This document shows positions 41,663 through 50,477 of a DNA stretch of 64,000 nucleotides, in pieces. The DNA is from an uncultured bacterium (GTDB lineage Bacteria > Cyanobacteriota > Vampirovibrionia > Gastranaerophilales > Gastranaerophilaceae), in assembly GCA_900319365.1 (NCBI GenBank), contig ONOE01000001.1, forward strand, positions 1-64,000, in the 5' to 3' direction. A model generated the notes under the pieces. That model had not been told where the DNA came from. It saw nothing but the letters and a program-made list of their open reading frames with translations, and searched no databases. Both the position numbers and the translations under genes were made by a program. Every line of letters starts with the position of its first letter. Position 1 is the first letter of the stretch.

Positions 41663-44227
41663 TTGGCTAATCAACAGAATATGTTTGGGGACGGAAAAAT
41701 AATCCCTGTTAATATAAAAGAAGAAATGAAACGTTCGTACATCGATTATGCAATGAGTGTAATCGTCGGTCGTGCGCTACCTGACGTTAGAGATGGTTTA
41801 AAACCCGTTCACAGAAGAATTTTATATGCTATGAACGAACTCGGAATGACTCCTGACAAACCGTTTAGAAAATGCGCCAGAATCGTCGGTGAAGTTTTAG
41901 GTAAATATCACCCGCACGGCGACAGTTCCGTATATGAAGCACTTGTACGTATGGCTCAAGACTTTTCAACCAGATACCTTATGGTTGACGGACACGGGAA
42001 CTTCGGTTCTGTTGACGGCGACGGTGCAGCCGCAATGAGGTACACCGAAGCCAGAATGCACAAGATTACCCAATCAATGCTTGCTGATATTGATTGCGAA
42101 ACTGTAGAATTTCAACCGAACTTCGACGGTTCATTACAAGAACCTACCGTTCTTCCCGTCAGACTTCCGATGTTGTTATTAAACGGCGTATCAGGTATTG
42201 CTGTAGGTATGGCAACAAATATTCCGCCTCACAACCTTTGCGAAGTAGTAGACGGAACTATTGCCTTGATTGACAACCCTAATATCACTATTCCAGAACT
42301 TATGGAATACATAAAAGGACCTGACTTCCCGACAGCAGCAACAATTGTCGGAATAGACAGTATCAAACAGGCTTACGAAACAGGCAGAGGCTCAATTACA
42401 ATGTCTGCCGTTTCCGGATTTGAAGAAATTTCGGGCGGTGCAGGACGTCAAACAAGAACCGCAATCGTTGTAACAGAAATTCCTTATCAGGTAAATAAAG
42501 CACAGCTTATTGAAAAAATTGCCGATTTGGTAAAAGAACAAAGAATTACGGGAATCTCCGATATTCGTGATGAATCAGACCGAGACGGTATGAGAATTGT
42601 TATCGAGCTTAAACGAGATGCAAAACCCGATGTAGTCAGAAATAATTTGTATAAATACACCCAGTTGGAAACGACTTTCGGGGTTAATATGGTTGCTTTA
42701 TGCGGTCAACAACCCAGATTGATGAATTTATACGAAGTATTAAACGAATTTGTCGAACACAGAATTGAAATCGTAACAAGAAGAACTATCTTCTTCCTGA
42801 AAAAAGCAAAAGTCAGAGCGCACATCTTGGCAGGTTTGATTATTGCACTCGGTTCAATTGATGAAGTTATCGATCTTATCAAAAAATCCAAAACAACAGA
42901 TATTGCACGTGAAGGATTGATGAACAAATTCGGCCTTGATGTTGATCAGGCAAATGCAATTCTTGAAATGCAATTGAGAAGATTGACAGGATTGGAACAA
43001 GACAAGGTTAAAGCCGAATACGACGAACTGTTAAAGAAAATTGAAGAATACGAATCAATTCTTGCAAGCAGACAAAAGATTTTAGACATTATCAAAAAAG
43101 AATTACTTGAAGATAAAGCTAAATACGGCGACGACAGAAAAACTCAAATTATCCCCGAACGTGGAGAAATGACGATTGAAGATTTGACTCCGAATACTCC
43201 GATGGCTGTATTTATTACGCATCAGGGATATTTGAAACGTATTCCGCTGGATACATTCGAAAGACAAAACAGAGCCACCAGAGGCAAATCAGGCATCAAA
43301 ACAAAAGAAGATGATGATATTCAGCATTTCTTCACCGCAATGATGCATGACAAAGTATTGTTCTTCTCATCAAAAGGAACCGTATACAGCTTGAATGTAT
43401 ATGACTTCCCTGAAGGCGGACGTCAATCAAAAGGATTACCTATAATTAACGTCCTTCCTATTGATCAGGATGAAAGAATAACGGCAGTTGTACCTGTGAG
43501 CGAATTTTCACATGATTCAAATCTCATAATGTTAACTAAAAAAGGCAACATTAAGAGAATTGAACTTGATAACTTCGCAAATATCAGAAGAAACGGTATC
43601 ATTGCAATAGGACTTGATGAATGCGACAGCTTGAACTGGGTTAAACTTGCTAATTCTCATGACGAAATCATTATCGGTACTTCATGCGGCATGGCAATCA
43701 GATTTTCTATTGATGATTTAAGACCGTTAGGCAGAAGCGCAAAAGGCGTTATTTCAATGAAGTTAAGAACAGGCGATGAAATTGTCGGCTGCGACATTGT
43801 ACCGCAAGATTACGATGCGGATTTGCTCGTAGTAACATCTGACGGTTACGGCAAACGTACAAAATTGTCTGAGTTTAGAACTCAAAACAGAGGCGGAATA
43901 GGATTAATTGCAACGAAATTCAAAACTTCATCATCAAAACTTGTAGCTCTTACTATTGTAAAAGAAGATGAAGATATCATGCTTGTAACCGCAAACGGCG
44001 TTGTAACAAGAATAAACGCAGGTTCAATTTCACAGCAGGGCAGACCCGCAACGGGTGTTAAGGCTCAAAACCTTAATGATGGAGATTACGTAGTATCGGT
44101 AAATAAAATTATCACTCCCGATACGAGCGATTCTGCACTAAAGACTGCGGCAAAAGAAGATGCCGGGGATAATCAAACCCAGCAAACGAGCCTTTTAGAT
44201 ACTCCCGAATCAAAAGACGAAAACTAA
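41663..44227 (+). CDS. gyrA: DNA gyrase subunit A
   Basis: The breakage-reunion subunit of gyrase introduces negative supercoils together with GyrB. The 854 residues show the winged-helix domain with [17 protein letters not shown] (quinolone pocket, with the sensitive-type Ser at the position equivalent to E. coli 83). The active-site Tyr127 is in [10 protein letters not shown], and six beta-pinwheel repeats with a GyrA-box-like [12 protein letters not shown] region follow. The start is TTG at 41663, 8 nt after ggagg. An ATG-TAG pair directly precedes it in the same frame. Subunit GyrA rather than ParC is inferred from the GyrA box. Confidence 0.96.
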   Translation: MANQQNMFGDGKIIPVNIKEEMKRSYIDYAMSVIVGRALPDVRDGLKPVHRRILYAMNELGMTPDKPFRKCARIVGEVLGKYHPHGDSSVYEALVRMAQDFSTRYLMVDGHGNFGSVDGDGAAAMRYTEARMHKITQSMLADIDCETVEFQPNFDGSLQEPTVLPVRLPMLLLNGVSGIAVGMATNIPPHNLCEVVDGTIALIDNPNITIPELMEYIKGPDFPTAATIVGIDSIKQAYETGRGSITMSAVSGFEEISGGAGRQTRTAIVVTEIPYQVNKAQLIEKIADLVKEQRITGISDIRDESDRDGMRIVIELKRDAKPDVVRNNLYKYTQLETTFGVNMVALCGQQPRLMNLYEVLNEFVEHRIEIVTRRTIFFLKKAKVRAHILAGLIIALGSIDEVIDLIKKSKTTDIAREGLMNKFGLDVDQANAILEMQLRRLTGLEQDKVKAEYDELLKKIEEYESILASRQKILDIIKKELLEDKAKYGDDRKTQIIPERGEMTIEDLTPNTPMAVFITHQGYLKRIPLDTFERQNRATRGKSGIKTKEDDDIQHFFTAMMHDKVLFFSSKGTVYSLNVYDFPEGGRQSKGLPIINVLPIDQDERITAVVPVSEFSHDSNLIMLTKKGNIKRIELDNFANIRRNGIIAIGLDECDSLNWVKLANSHDEIIIGTSCGMAIRFSIDDLRPLGRSAKGVISMKLRTGDEIVGCDIVPQDYDADLLVVTSDGYGKRTKLSEFRTQNRGGIGLIATKFKTSSSKLVALTIVKEDEDIMLVTANGVVTRINAGSISQQGRPATGVKAQNLNDGDYVVSVNKIITPDTSDSALKTAAKEDAGDNQTQQTSLLDTPESKDEN

Positions 44228-44267
44228 AATTTAACAAATCATAATTGAATTGTTAAGCAAATTCCAT

Positions 44268-44306
44268 AAAAAGATATAGTTAGTATATATTAACTATATC
44301 TTTTTT
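44268..44306 (+). terminator. Intrinsic terminator after gyrA
   Basis: aaaaagatatagtta and taactatatcttttt form a 15-bp stem with an 8-nt loop and a T-run. Confidence 0.92.
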
Positions 44307-44358
44307 ATTGAGGATACACACAGATTTAAGAATTGTTAACAACATTTAAACAATAAAG

Positions 44359-44400
44359 GCAATTTTTGAAAACAAAAATACTTTATATAAGAGTAAGGGA
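44359..44400 (+). promoter_or_regulatory. GCAA-N-TATATA-GTAAGGGA promoter-like motif, site 5
   Basis: gcaattttt at 44359, TATATA at 44384 (25-nt offset), and gtaaggga at 44393-44400. Most of the 42 bp are identical to site 4. Confidence 0.6.
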
Positions 44401-44557
44401 AATGAAAAATTTCTAAAGGGAAAATAAAGATAATAAATTAAATTAAATCAAAAATATGTGAACAGGATTTAAGTTAAAACAAGTTTTTTATACTCTCTCT
44501 CTTAATATCCTCGTGTTTATTTAATGTTGCCACTTCTTTAAATGGCAACTTTTTTTT
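44393..44557 (+). ncRNA. Non-coding transcript candidate 2
   Basis: About 165 nt from promoter-like site 5 to a strong terminator (gttgcca/tggcaac stem and eight Ts, 44526-44557). It contains only four- or five-codon frames without ribosome sites. The leader shares gtaaggga, agggaaa and aaatcaaa blocks with candidate 1. From 44558 to 44760 I see only AT-rich sequence. Confidence 0.5.
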
Positions 44558-44760
44558 GCTATATGAGGGTATATGAGCCGCTTTATCACTGTTTTATCTT
44601 TCACTTTTCAAAGATTTCGTGTAAATTTCGTGCAGCAAATCATCACACTTTTACCACACTTGCTTAGGGTATTATATAATTTTGAAATTTCAACTTGCAT
44701 TTTTGCGGGATATCTATTGCAATAATTGCGGATAATTAATTTATATTTTTGCGAGGTTCT

Positions 44761-45984
44761 ATGTATAAAAGATGGCAGGAAAATGGTATTAAATCAGCTT
44801 TAAACACCAGAAGAGTTGTCATTTTATCAGGTTCAAGACAATGCGGCAAAACTACAACTTCAAAAGCCATGACTGATAGGCAATCTGTTTACAGAACATT
44901 AGATGATTACATGCTGTTACAGGCAGCACAAAACGATCCTCAAGGATTTATAAAATTATCAAAAGGAACTATGATTATAGATGAAGTTCAACGTGTACCT
45001 GAGCTCATTACCGCAATCAAAAAGGCGGTTGATGAAAACACAAGATATGGGCAATATTTGATTACAGGTTCCGTCAATATTCAAACATTGCCGACAGTCA
45101 GAGAATCCCTTGCAGGCAGAGTAAAAAAAATCAGGTTAAGACCTTTAACTCAAGGAGAGATATTAAAGAAATCTCCTAAATTTCTACAAAGATTAAAAAA
45201 ACAAAATTTTATAAATAACAACAGCTATGACAAAGAAAAAATATCTGAAATGATATTTAAAGGCGGATTTCCTGAACCAATGCAAATGAAATCTGCACAA
45301 ATGAGAAAATCATGGTACAAAGATTATATTGAAACTATTATTGAATATGATTTGCATAACATATCAAACATCAGACGACAAGATAGTTTAAAAGAACTTA
45401 TCAAAATCATAGCATCTTTTTCTTCTAAGTTTATAGATAAGTCAAAGATTACAGCATCACTCGGAATTGCAAATCAGACTTTAGACAGCTATTTGGGAGT
45501 TTTAGAAAATACCTATCTGGTAGACAAATTATCTCCGTGGTTAAAAACCGATTGCGAAAGAGTAAATAAGCAAAGCAAGTATTTTATGACTGATACAGGG
45601 TTTATGGCATCTTTATTAAATTGGAAAGCAGATGATATGCTATTGAATGCCGATAAATCAGGTAAAATTTTTAAAACTTTCGTATATAACGAACTCATCG
45701 CTCAAATTGAATTAAAAGATGATGAATATGAATTATATCATTATCGGGATAGAGAAAGGCGAGAAATAGATTTTATTATTCAAGATGAGAATAACAACAT
45801 ATATGGAATTGAAGTAAAAGCAGGTTCTTCTGTTACCAAAGACCGGTTTAAACATTTAACGTGGTTTAAGAATAATCTTGCAAAAAATAAGAACTTTTCG
45901 GGCATTGTTTTATACACGGGAGAACAAGTTGTTCCGTTCGGGAATAATCTGCTTGCTGTTCCTATGAATAACTTGTGGGACTAA
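44761..45984 (+). CDS. AAA-type ATPase with DUF4143 nuclease-like tail
   Basis: The 407-residue protein has Walker A GSRQCGKTT (near 27-35), Walker B MIIDEVQRVPEL, sensor ITGSVNIQTLP, a helical middle, and a C-terminal DUF4143 region with EIDFIIQDENNNIYGIEVKA, a PD-(D/E)xK-like core. This family (AAA_14/DUF4143) is widespread in gut anaerobes, often horizontally mobile, with unproven function. I choose ATG 44761 with gagg 7 nt upstream over the upstream TTG. Confidence 0.9.
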   Translation: MYKRWQENGIKSALNTRRVVILSGSRQCGKTTTSKAMTDRQSVYRTLDDYMLLQAAQNDPQGFIKLSKGTMIIDEVQRVPELITAIKKAVDENTRYGQYLITGSVNIQTLPTVRESLAGRVKKIRLRPLTQGEILKKSPKFLQRLKKQNFINNNSYDKEKISEMIFKGGFPEPMQMKSAQMRKSWYKDYIETIIEYDLHNISNIRRQDSLKELIKIIASFSSKFIDKSKITASLGIANQTLDSYLGVLENTYLVDKLSPWLKTDCERVNKQSKYFMTDTGFMASLLNWKADDMLLNADKSGKIFKTFVYNELIAQIELKDDEYELYHYRDRERREIDFIIQDENNNIYGIEVKAGSSVTKDRFKHLTWFKNNLAKNKNFSGIVLYTGEQVVPFGNNLLAVPMNNLWD

Positions 45985-46019
45985 GACAACACACATGTAA
46001 AATAGAAAAGGTCTTAAGT

Positions 46020-46373
46020 TTAGTTACATGTGTCTATAAAATTTTTCAGGACAATAGCATGGTTGATGGTCGGGGATTTTGCGGCATACAAAAGAGTTAC
46101 GTTTTTGTCTTTTAAAAAGTCTTTTATTCTGTCAACACCCTCTTTTTTATCCTGCAATTCTTCTTTATATTTTTCGCTGAACACTTTAAACTTTTCGGGC
46201 TCATGGTTAAACCATTTACGCAATTCGGGACTTGGGGAGATTTCTTTAAACCAGTAGTCAAGATGAGCTCTTTCTTTTGTCATGCCTCTTGCCCACAATC
46301 TGTCCACAAAAATTCTTACACCGTCATCTTCACACGGCTGCTCATAAATTCGTTTAATTTTTAAAATACCCAT
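46020..46373 (-). CDS. DUF488 protein
   Basis: The 117-residue protein starts MGILKIKRIYEQP and contains the DUF488 signatures GVRIFVDRLWARGMTKERA and WFKEISPSPELRKWF, and ends VTLLYAAKSPTINHAIVL. The family is common in bacteria and thought to be a small enzyme-like fold; its role is not established. The ATG at 46373 has an agggaaa Shine-Dalgarno, so I prefer it to a Met seven codons upstream. Confidence 0.9.
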   Translation of the reverse strand: MGILKIKRIYEQPCEDDGVRIFVDRLWARGMTKERAHLDYWFKEISPSPELRKWFNHEPEKFKVFSEKYKEELQDKKEGVDRIKDFLKDKNVTLLYAAKSPTINHAIVLKNFIDTCN

Positions 46374-46482
46374 ATTTTCCCTGCCTTGTCTCACATATTA
46401 TAGCACAAGTTTAAAAGCGTTACTTTTTAGAGAAAATCATTATATTTTATGATATAATTTTCAGTATCAGAAAGGCAATAAT

Positions 46483-47547
46483 ATGGGTGATGAGGACAAG
46501 CAATTTGATGCCACTCCCCGAAAGCTTGAGCAGGCAAGAAAAGAAGGGCAGGTTGTGAAGTCTAAGGACTTTTCAACGGCTGTTTCTTTGCTTGTTTTGT
46601 TTTCCGTAATTTTTGGTCTTGCCCCGTTTATATGGAAAGAAATCGTTCAGGTTTTTACGCTTTTATACGAACAAATTCCGAATGCACACCTTGAAAAGAT
46701 AGGATACATGTATATTGCGCTTGTTGCAACTAAAGGCATGGTTTTGATTATAGGTCCTATTCTTGCAATAGCATGGCTTGTTGCGGTGCTTGCGGATTTT
46801 ATTCAGGTCGGACCGTTGGTTGCGGTTGCGCCGTTGATGCCCAAACTTGATAAACTTAACCCGACCAAATATTTTAAAAATATTATGTCAATTAAAACCC
46901 TTTTTGAACTGTTTAAAAACATAGTAAAAGTTGCCGTCTTGGGCTATATCGGCTGGATGGTTTATAAAGAACACATTGAATCAATCTTAATGCTTGCCGC
47001 AGTAGATAACAATTTTGCCGTAATGATTGAGTTCGGAAAAATTATGACAGAATTTATTTTCAAAGCATGTATTGCCTTTTTAATTATTTCCGCAGCTGAT
47101 TACGGGGTTACAAAATGGAAATTTTTAAAAGACCAGAAAATGTCATTTAAAGAAATAAAAGATGAATACAAAAACTCTGAAGGCGATCCCAACGTAAAAG
47201 CCGCACTCAGACAGCGCCGTATGCAAATGCTTCAGCAGGGCGCAATGGATGCCGTTCCGACAGCGGATTTTGTTGTTACAAACCCAACGCATGTTGCATG
47301 CGCTCTTAAATATGTAGCCGAAGAAATGGATTCGCCCATGCTTATTGCAAAAGGAACAGAGCTTATCGCCAAAAAGATTATAAAGATTGCGGAAGAAAAC
47401 AGCGTTCCCGTAATAGAAAACCCGCCTGTTGCAAGGGCGTTATTCAGAATGGTCGATATCAACCATCCGATTCCGCCCGAACTTTATAAAGCCGTCGCTG
47501 AAATTCTGATGTTTGTTTATAAAATGAAAAGAAACAGACAAAGATAA
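46483..47547 (+). CDS. flhB: FlhB/YscU-family export apparatus switch protein
   Basis: The inner-membrane component of the flagellar or type III secretion export gate that switches substrate class. The 354 residues have four membrane helices (about 30-50, 85-110, 145-165, 185-205) and a cytoplasmic domain with the self-cleavage motif Asn267-Pro-Thr-His270 in VVTNPTHVACALKY. The N terminus DEDKQFDATPRKLEQARKEGQ is typical FlhB. No other flagellar or secretion gene is within the window. It lies beside adk, so it stands apart from any export cluster here. Confidence 0.93.
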   Translation: MGDEDKQFDATPRKLEQARKEGQVVKSKDFSTAVSLLVLFSVIFGLAPFIWKEIVQVFTLLYEQIPNAHLEKIGYMYIALVATKGMVLIIGPILAIAWLVAVLADFIQVGPLVAVAPLMPKLDKLNPTKYFKNIMSIKTLFELFKNIVKVAVLGYIGWMVYKEHIESILMLAAVDNNFAVMIEFGKIMTEFIFKACIAFLIISAADYGVTKWKFLKDQKMSFKEIKDEYKNSEGDPNVKAALRQRRMQMLQQGAMDAVPTADFVVTNPTHVACALKYVAEEMDSPMLIAKGTELIAKKIIKIAEENSVPVIENPPVARALFRMVDINHPIPPELYKAVAEILMFVYKMKRNRQR

Positions 47548-47639
47548 AAATTTTTATAATTAATCGGTATTATTGAAAATTTTATAAATTATTGTAAAAT
47601 AAAGATATAGGAAAAACCGACAAAAGAAAGAAGAGCAAA

Positions 47640-48299
47640 ATGAAAAAAGAATTAATATTTTTAGGACCGCCCGCATGCGGAAAAGGTACTCAAACAACAA
47701 GACTTGCAAAACACTTCGGATTACCGCATATTGATACAGGTTCGCTTTTGAGAGCCGAGATTGCCAACGGTACCGAAAAAGGTAAAATTGCAAAATCATA
47801 TATAGACAAAGGAAATCTTGTACCCGTCGAACTTGTCGGTTCTATTATCAAAGACAGATTGAGCCGAGACGATTGCAAAAACGGTTATATCCTGGACGGT
47901 TATCCAAGAAGTCTTGAGCAGGCGGAAATGCTTATCAATATTAACAAAGAAATCGACAAAGATAATGATGCGGATTTCAGAGCAATATATTTTGATATAG
48001 ATCCTGATATTTTAATTTCAAGAATAGTAAATCGCCGTTCATGCTCAAATTGCGGTGAAATTTACAACCTCAAATATAAACCGCCCAAAGTTGAGGGCAA
48101 ATGCGACATTTGTTCAAGTCCTTTAACCCAAAGGAAAGATGACAACGAAGAAACCGCAAAAGCAAGATTTGAAACATACTATAGAGAAACTCACCCGCTG
48201 TTTGATTATTACAACGATAAGAAAGTTTTAAAATCGATTGATGCAAGCGGTTCGATTGATGAAGTTTGGGAAAGATTGTTAAAAGCGGTTGAGGATTAA
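47640..48299 (+). CDS. adk: Adenylate kinase
   Basis: Catalyses ATP + AMP to 2 ADP. The 219 residues contain the P loop GPPACGKGTQ (near 7-16), DGYPRSLEQAE, and the long LID with a zinc-type Cys4 set (CSNCGEIYN, then CDICSSPL), as in Gram-positive and some other bacterial enzymes. The Shine-Dalgarno (gaaagaagag) is moderate. It is followed at 5 bp by a radical SAM gene. Confidence 0.97.
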   Translation: MKKELIFLGPPACGKGTQTTRLAKHFGLPHIDTGSLLRAEIANGTEKGKIAKSYIDKGNLVPVELVGSIIKDRLSRDDCKNGYILDGYPRSLEQAEMLININKEIDKDNDADFRAIYFDIDPDILISRIVNRRSCSNCGEIYNLKYKPPKVEGKCDICSSPLTQRKDDNEETAKARFETYYRETHPLFDYYNDKKVLKSIDASGSIDEVWERLLKAVED

Positions 48300-48304
48300 T
48301 AATA

Positions 48305-49102
48305 ATGACAGAAAAACCCGAAATGCTTGAAAAAATTGATGTTCACCTGACAGATCATTGCAACCTGAACTGTCAGGGCTGCACACATTTTTCGCCGTTG
48401 GCGCAAGAATTTTATCTGGATTTGCAAGATTTTAAAAATGACATAGGACGTCTTGCGGCTTTGACAGGGGCAAAACTCGGACAAATGTTTTTACTTGGCG
48501 GAGAACCTTTGCTGCACCCGCAGCTTATGCAGTTTTTCCAGATTGCGAGGGAATTTTTCCCAAATACACAAATAATTATAATCACAAACGGAATTTTGTT
48601 GCCCGAACAGCCTGATGAATTTTGGCTTGCATGCAAAAAATCAAACATAAGAATTTGGGTTTCATTGTACAGATTAAAAATCGATTATGAAACAATTGAT
48701 GCAAGAGCAAAGCAATTCGGCGTATTTTGCGGCTATACGGGAACAAGAACAAACGAAGAACATAAAAAAGACTGGGGATCTTGGAAACTTGATAAAGACG
48801 GTCAGCAATACTGGGCGGATGCTTTTACATATTGTAAGGTAAAAAATTGCGTTACCTTGAAAAAAGGTAAATTATATACATGCCCGACGATTGCCCATAT
48901 TGAACATTTGAACAAATATTTCGGATTGAATTTTGAAGTAACGCCTTATGATTATATTGATATTTACAAAATTCGAAATCATCAGGCAATACTTGATACA
49001 ATGGTTAAACCCGTACCGTTCTGCCGTTATTGTAAAACAAGAAGTTTTGAAAAATGCGTTTGGGCACCGACCAAAAGAGATGTATCCGAATGGGTTTCAT
49101 AA
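48305..49102 (+). CDS. Radical SAM protein
   Basis: In 265 residues, the 4Fe-4S/SAM motif CNLNCQGC lies near residues 17-24 (TDHCNLNCQGCTHFSPLA), LLGGEPLLHP supplies the GGE region, and ITNGILLP continues the barrel. Near the C terminus, FCRYCKTRSFEKCVW gives a further cysteine cluster that could bind a second iron-sulphur centre or zinc, as in SPASM-like proteins. It resembles radical SAM proteins encoded with glycosyltransferases or oligosaccharide clusters, but the substrate is unknown. It is coupled to adk by a 5-bp gap. Confidence 0.88.
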   Translation: MTEKPEMLEKIDVHLTDHCNLNCQGCTHFSPLAQEFYLDLQDFKNDIGRLAALTGAKLGQMFLLGGEPLLHPQLMQFFQIAREFFPNTQIIIITNGILLPEQPDEFWLACKKSNIRIWVSLYRLKIDYETIDARAKQFGVFCGYTGTRTNEEHKKDWGSWKLDKDGQQYWADAFTYCKVKNCVTLKKGKLYTCPTIAHIEHLNKYFGLNFEVTPYDYIDIYKIRNHQAILDTMVKPVPFCRYCKTRSFEKCVWAPTKRDVSEWVS

Positions 49103-49108
49103 TTTTTT

Positions 49109-49396
49109 TTATAAATTGTGCTTGATATAATTGTGCGCATCAATTACATCATCTGCACTTATCGGATCAGGCCCGTCAATTGCGACCATCGGGGAATGTT
49201 TTTTGTGATGCTTGTTATAGCGTAAAACTATATCGCCAAAATCTTTGCCGCATTTTTTGCACGACAGATTACAGATATAAATATTTTTAATCTTTTGTTT
49301 CACGATTAGAGAGTCTGCCGAAAAATCATTCCTGCACCTTGAACAACATAGGTTTGAGAACATTTTTTCTATATCACGTGCATTAAAATCATTCAT
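49109..49396 (-). CDS. Zinc-ribbon-like small protein
   Basis: The 95-residue protein has two cysteine pairs: CCSRC near 17-21 and CNLSCKKC near 42-49, consistent with one zinc ribbon. Its end includes DGPDPISADDVIDAHNYI. It is a convergent neighbour of the radical SAM gene with a 6-bp gap. No specific family is recognised; nucleic-acid binding is possible. Confidence 0.7.
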   Translation of the reverse strand: MNDFNARDIEKMFSNLCCSRCRNDFSADSLIVKQKIKNIYICNLSCKKCGKDFGDIVLRYNKHHKKHSPMVAIDGPDPISADDVIDAHNYIKHNL

Positions 49397-49543
49397 ACTT
49401 ATATTTTATATGAATTTTTGTAAATTCATCAATATTTTATTAAATTAATTGTTATTTTTCTTAAAATTTGGGATTAATATTAATGGAAGATGTGAAAGCA
49501 TATTCCAACGGATGGCACAGAAGATGACAAAGGAGGTTATCGT

Positions 49544-49636
49544 ATGGCTATCAACTTAATCCTATTTGGTTTCATCGTTTATACTGCATTAGTTGTTGTC
49601 CCGAGCATTTGGGAAGAATTAACGGCAGAACATTAA
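49544..49636 (+). CDS. 30-residue single-pass membrane protein
   Basis: Frame MAINLILFGFIVYTALVVVP followed by SIWEELTAEH. One hydrophobic helix (about 3-20) ends in a short acidic tail. The Shine-Dalgarno is near perfect (aaaggagg, 8 nt before ATG), which is the main evidence that it is translated. The gap between the neighbouring genes is otherwise empty. Its size and form recall small membrane subunits and stress peptides of other bacteria, but I do not recognise a family. The following 375 bp hold no other gene, only hairpins at 49792-49824 and 49827-49844. Confidence 0.6.
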   Translation: MAINLILFGFIVYTALVVVPSIWEELTAEH

Positions 49637-50011
49637 ACCAAAGAAAAAATTTAAAACTGCATTAAGAGTTTTGAGTGGTGTGAGAAAAATTTAGTGTGAT
49701 GAGTACATTTAAAAAATAATGTACAGGATTTTTACGTGCAAAAATCACATGGCAATTTTGTCAACATACACAACTTATTTTTTGCGGAAGTCGAAATTTT
49801 TCAAGAAAGAATTTTTCAATTTCGCTAAAAAGTAAGGTACTTTTGTTTGCAATTTTTAACTATGCCGCATTTACGATTGGAAAAATCTCCACAAATGAAC
49901 GCCTCAGAGGAGTAAACTGTTATTTTTTACTTTTAATATGAGATTATGTGTCTTATTATGGACTTGCCGCAGGATATGTGCTATAATTCTGACAAACAGG
50001 AGGGTTATAAA

Positions 50012-50179
50012 ATGGCAAGACTAATCAGACCTACATGGGCAATCAGATGCGTTCAATCAGGATGTAAATGTTTATTTGAAGTTGCACAGGTTGAAGACGG
50101 AAAACAGCAGGAAGTTGTATGCCCTAAATGCGGTGAACACTACGTTTATCCGATTAAAGACGACGAAGATCATCAATAG
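50012..50179 (+). CDS. Small zinc-ribbon protein
   Basis: The 55-residue protein has Cys-x4-Cys-x-Cys (RCVQSGCKCLF) and CPKCGEHY, fitting a single zinc ribbon. I use the ATG at 50012 with aggaggg upstream. A TGTGCTATAAT extended -10 lies 25-30 bp before the start. Two terminator hairpins follow. Such mini-ribbons often bind RNA, DNA or ribosomes, but the role is unknown. Confidence 0.8.
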   Translation: MARLIRPTWAIRCVQSGCKCLFEVAQVEDGKQQEVVCPKCGEHYVYPIKDDEDHQ

Positions 50180-50197
50180 AAAAATGTATTTAAGTAA

Positions 50198-50226
50198 GTC
50201 GGGCTTTTTAGCCCGACAAATTTTTT
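50198..50226 (+). terminator. Intrinsic terminator
   Basis: gtcgggct and agcccgac form an 8-bp stem followed by aaatttttt, 18 bp after the zinc-ribbon gene. Confidence 0.9.
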
Positions 50227-50265
50227 GCGTTGGATTTTTCCGACCTGCAATACTAAAAACTTTGT

Positions 50266-50301
50266 ATCCCTCACGCACATGGTGCGAGGGATATATTTTT
50301 T
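50266..50301 (+). terminator. Second hairpin with T-run
   Basis: atccct/agggat and cgcac/gtgcg stems, followed by a tatatttttttatt tail. It is a backup terminator or the end of a short RNA. Confidence 0.65.
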
Positions 50302-50477
50302 TATTATCTTTTCTCCTTTAAAAATCAGATGATTACGAATTATTAAGAAGATTTTGCAAGCTATGATTGCCTAAAAGGCAAGTATATTCATATTTTGTAT
50401 ATTTTTTTTAAATAAATATATCCTAAAAAATAATTTATTATATAATACTTTCATAAGGAATATGGAAATTTATCGCA

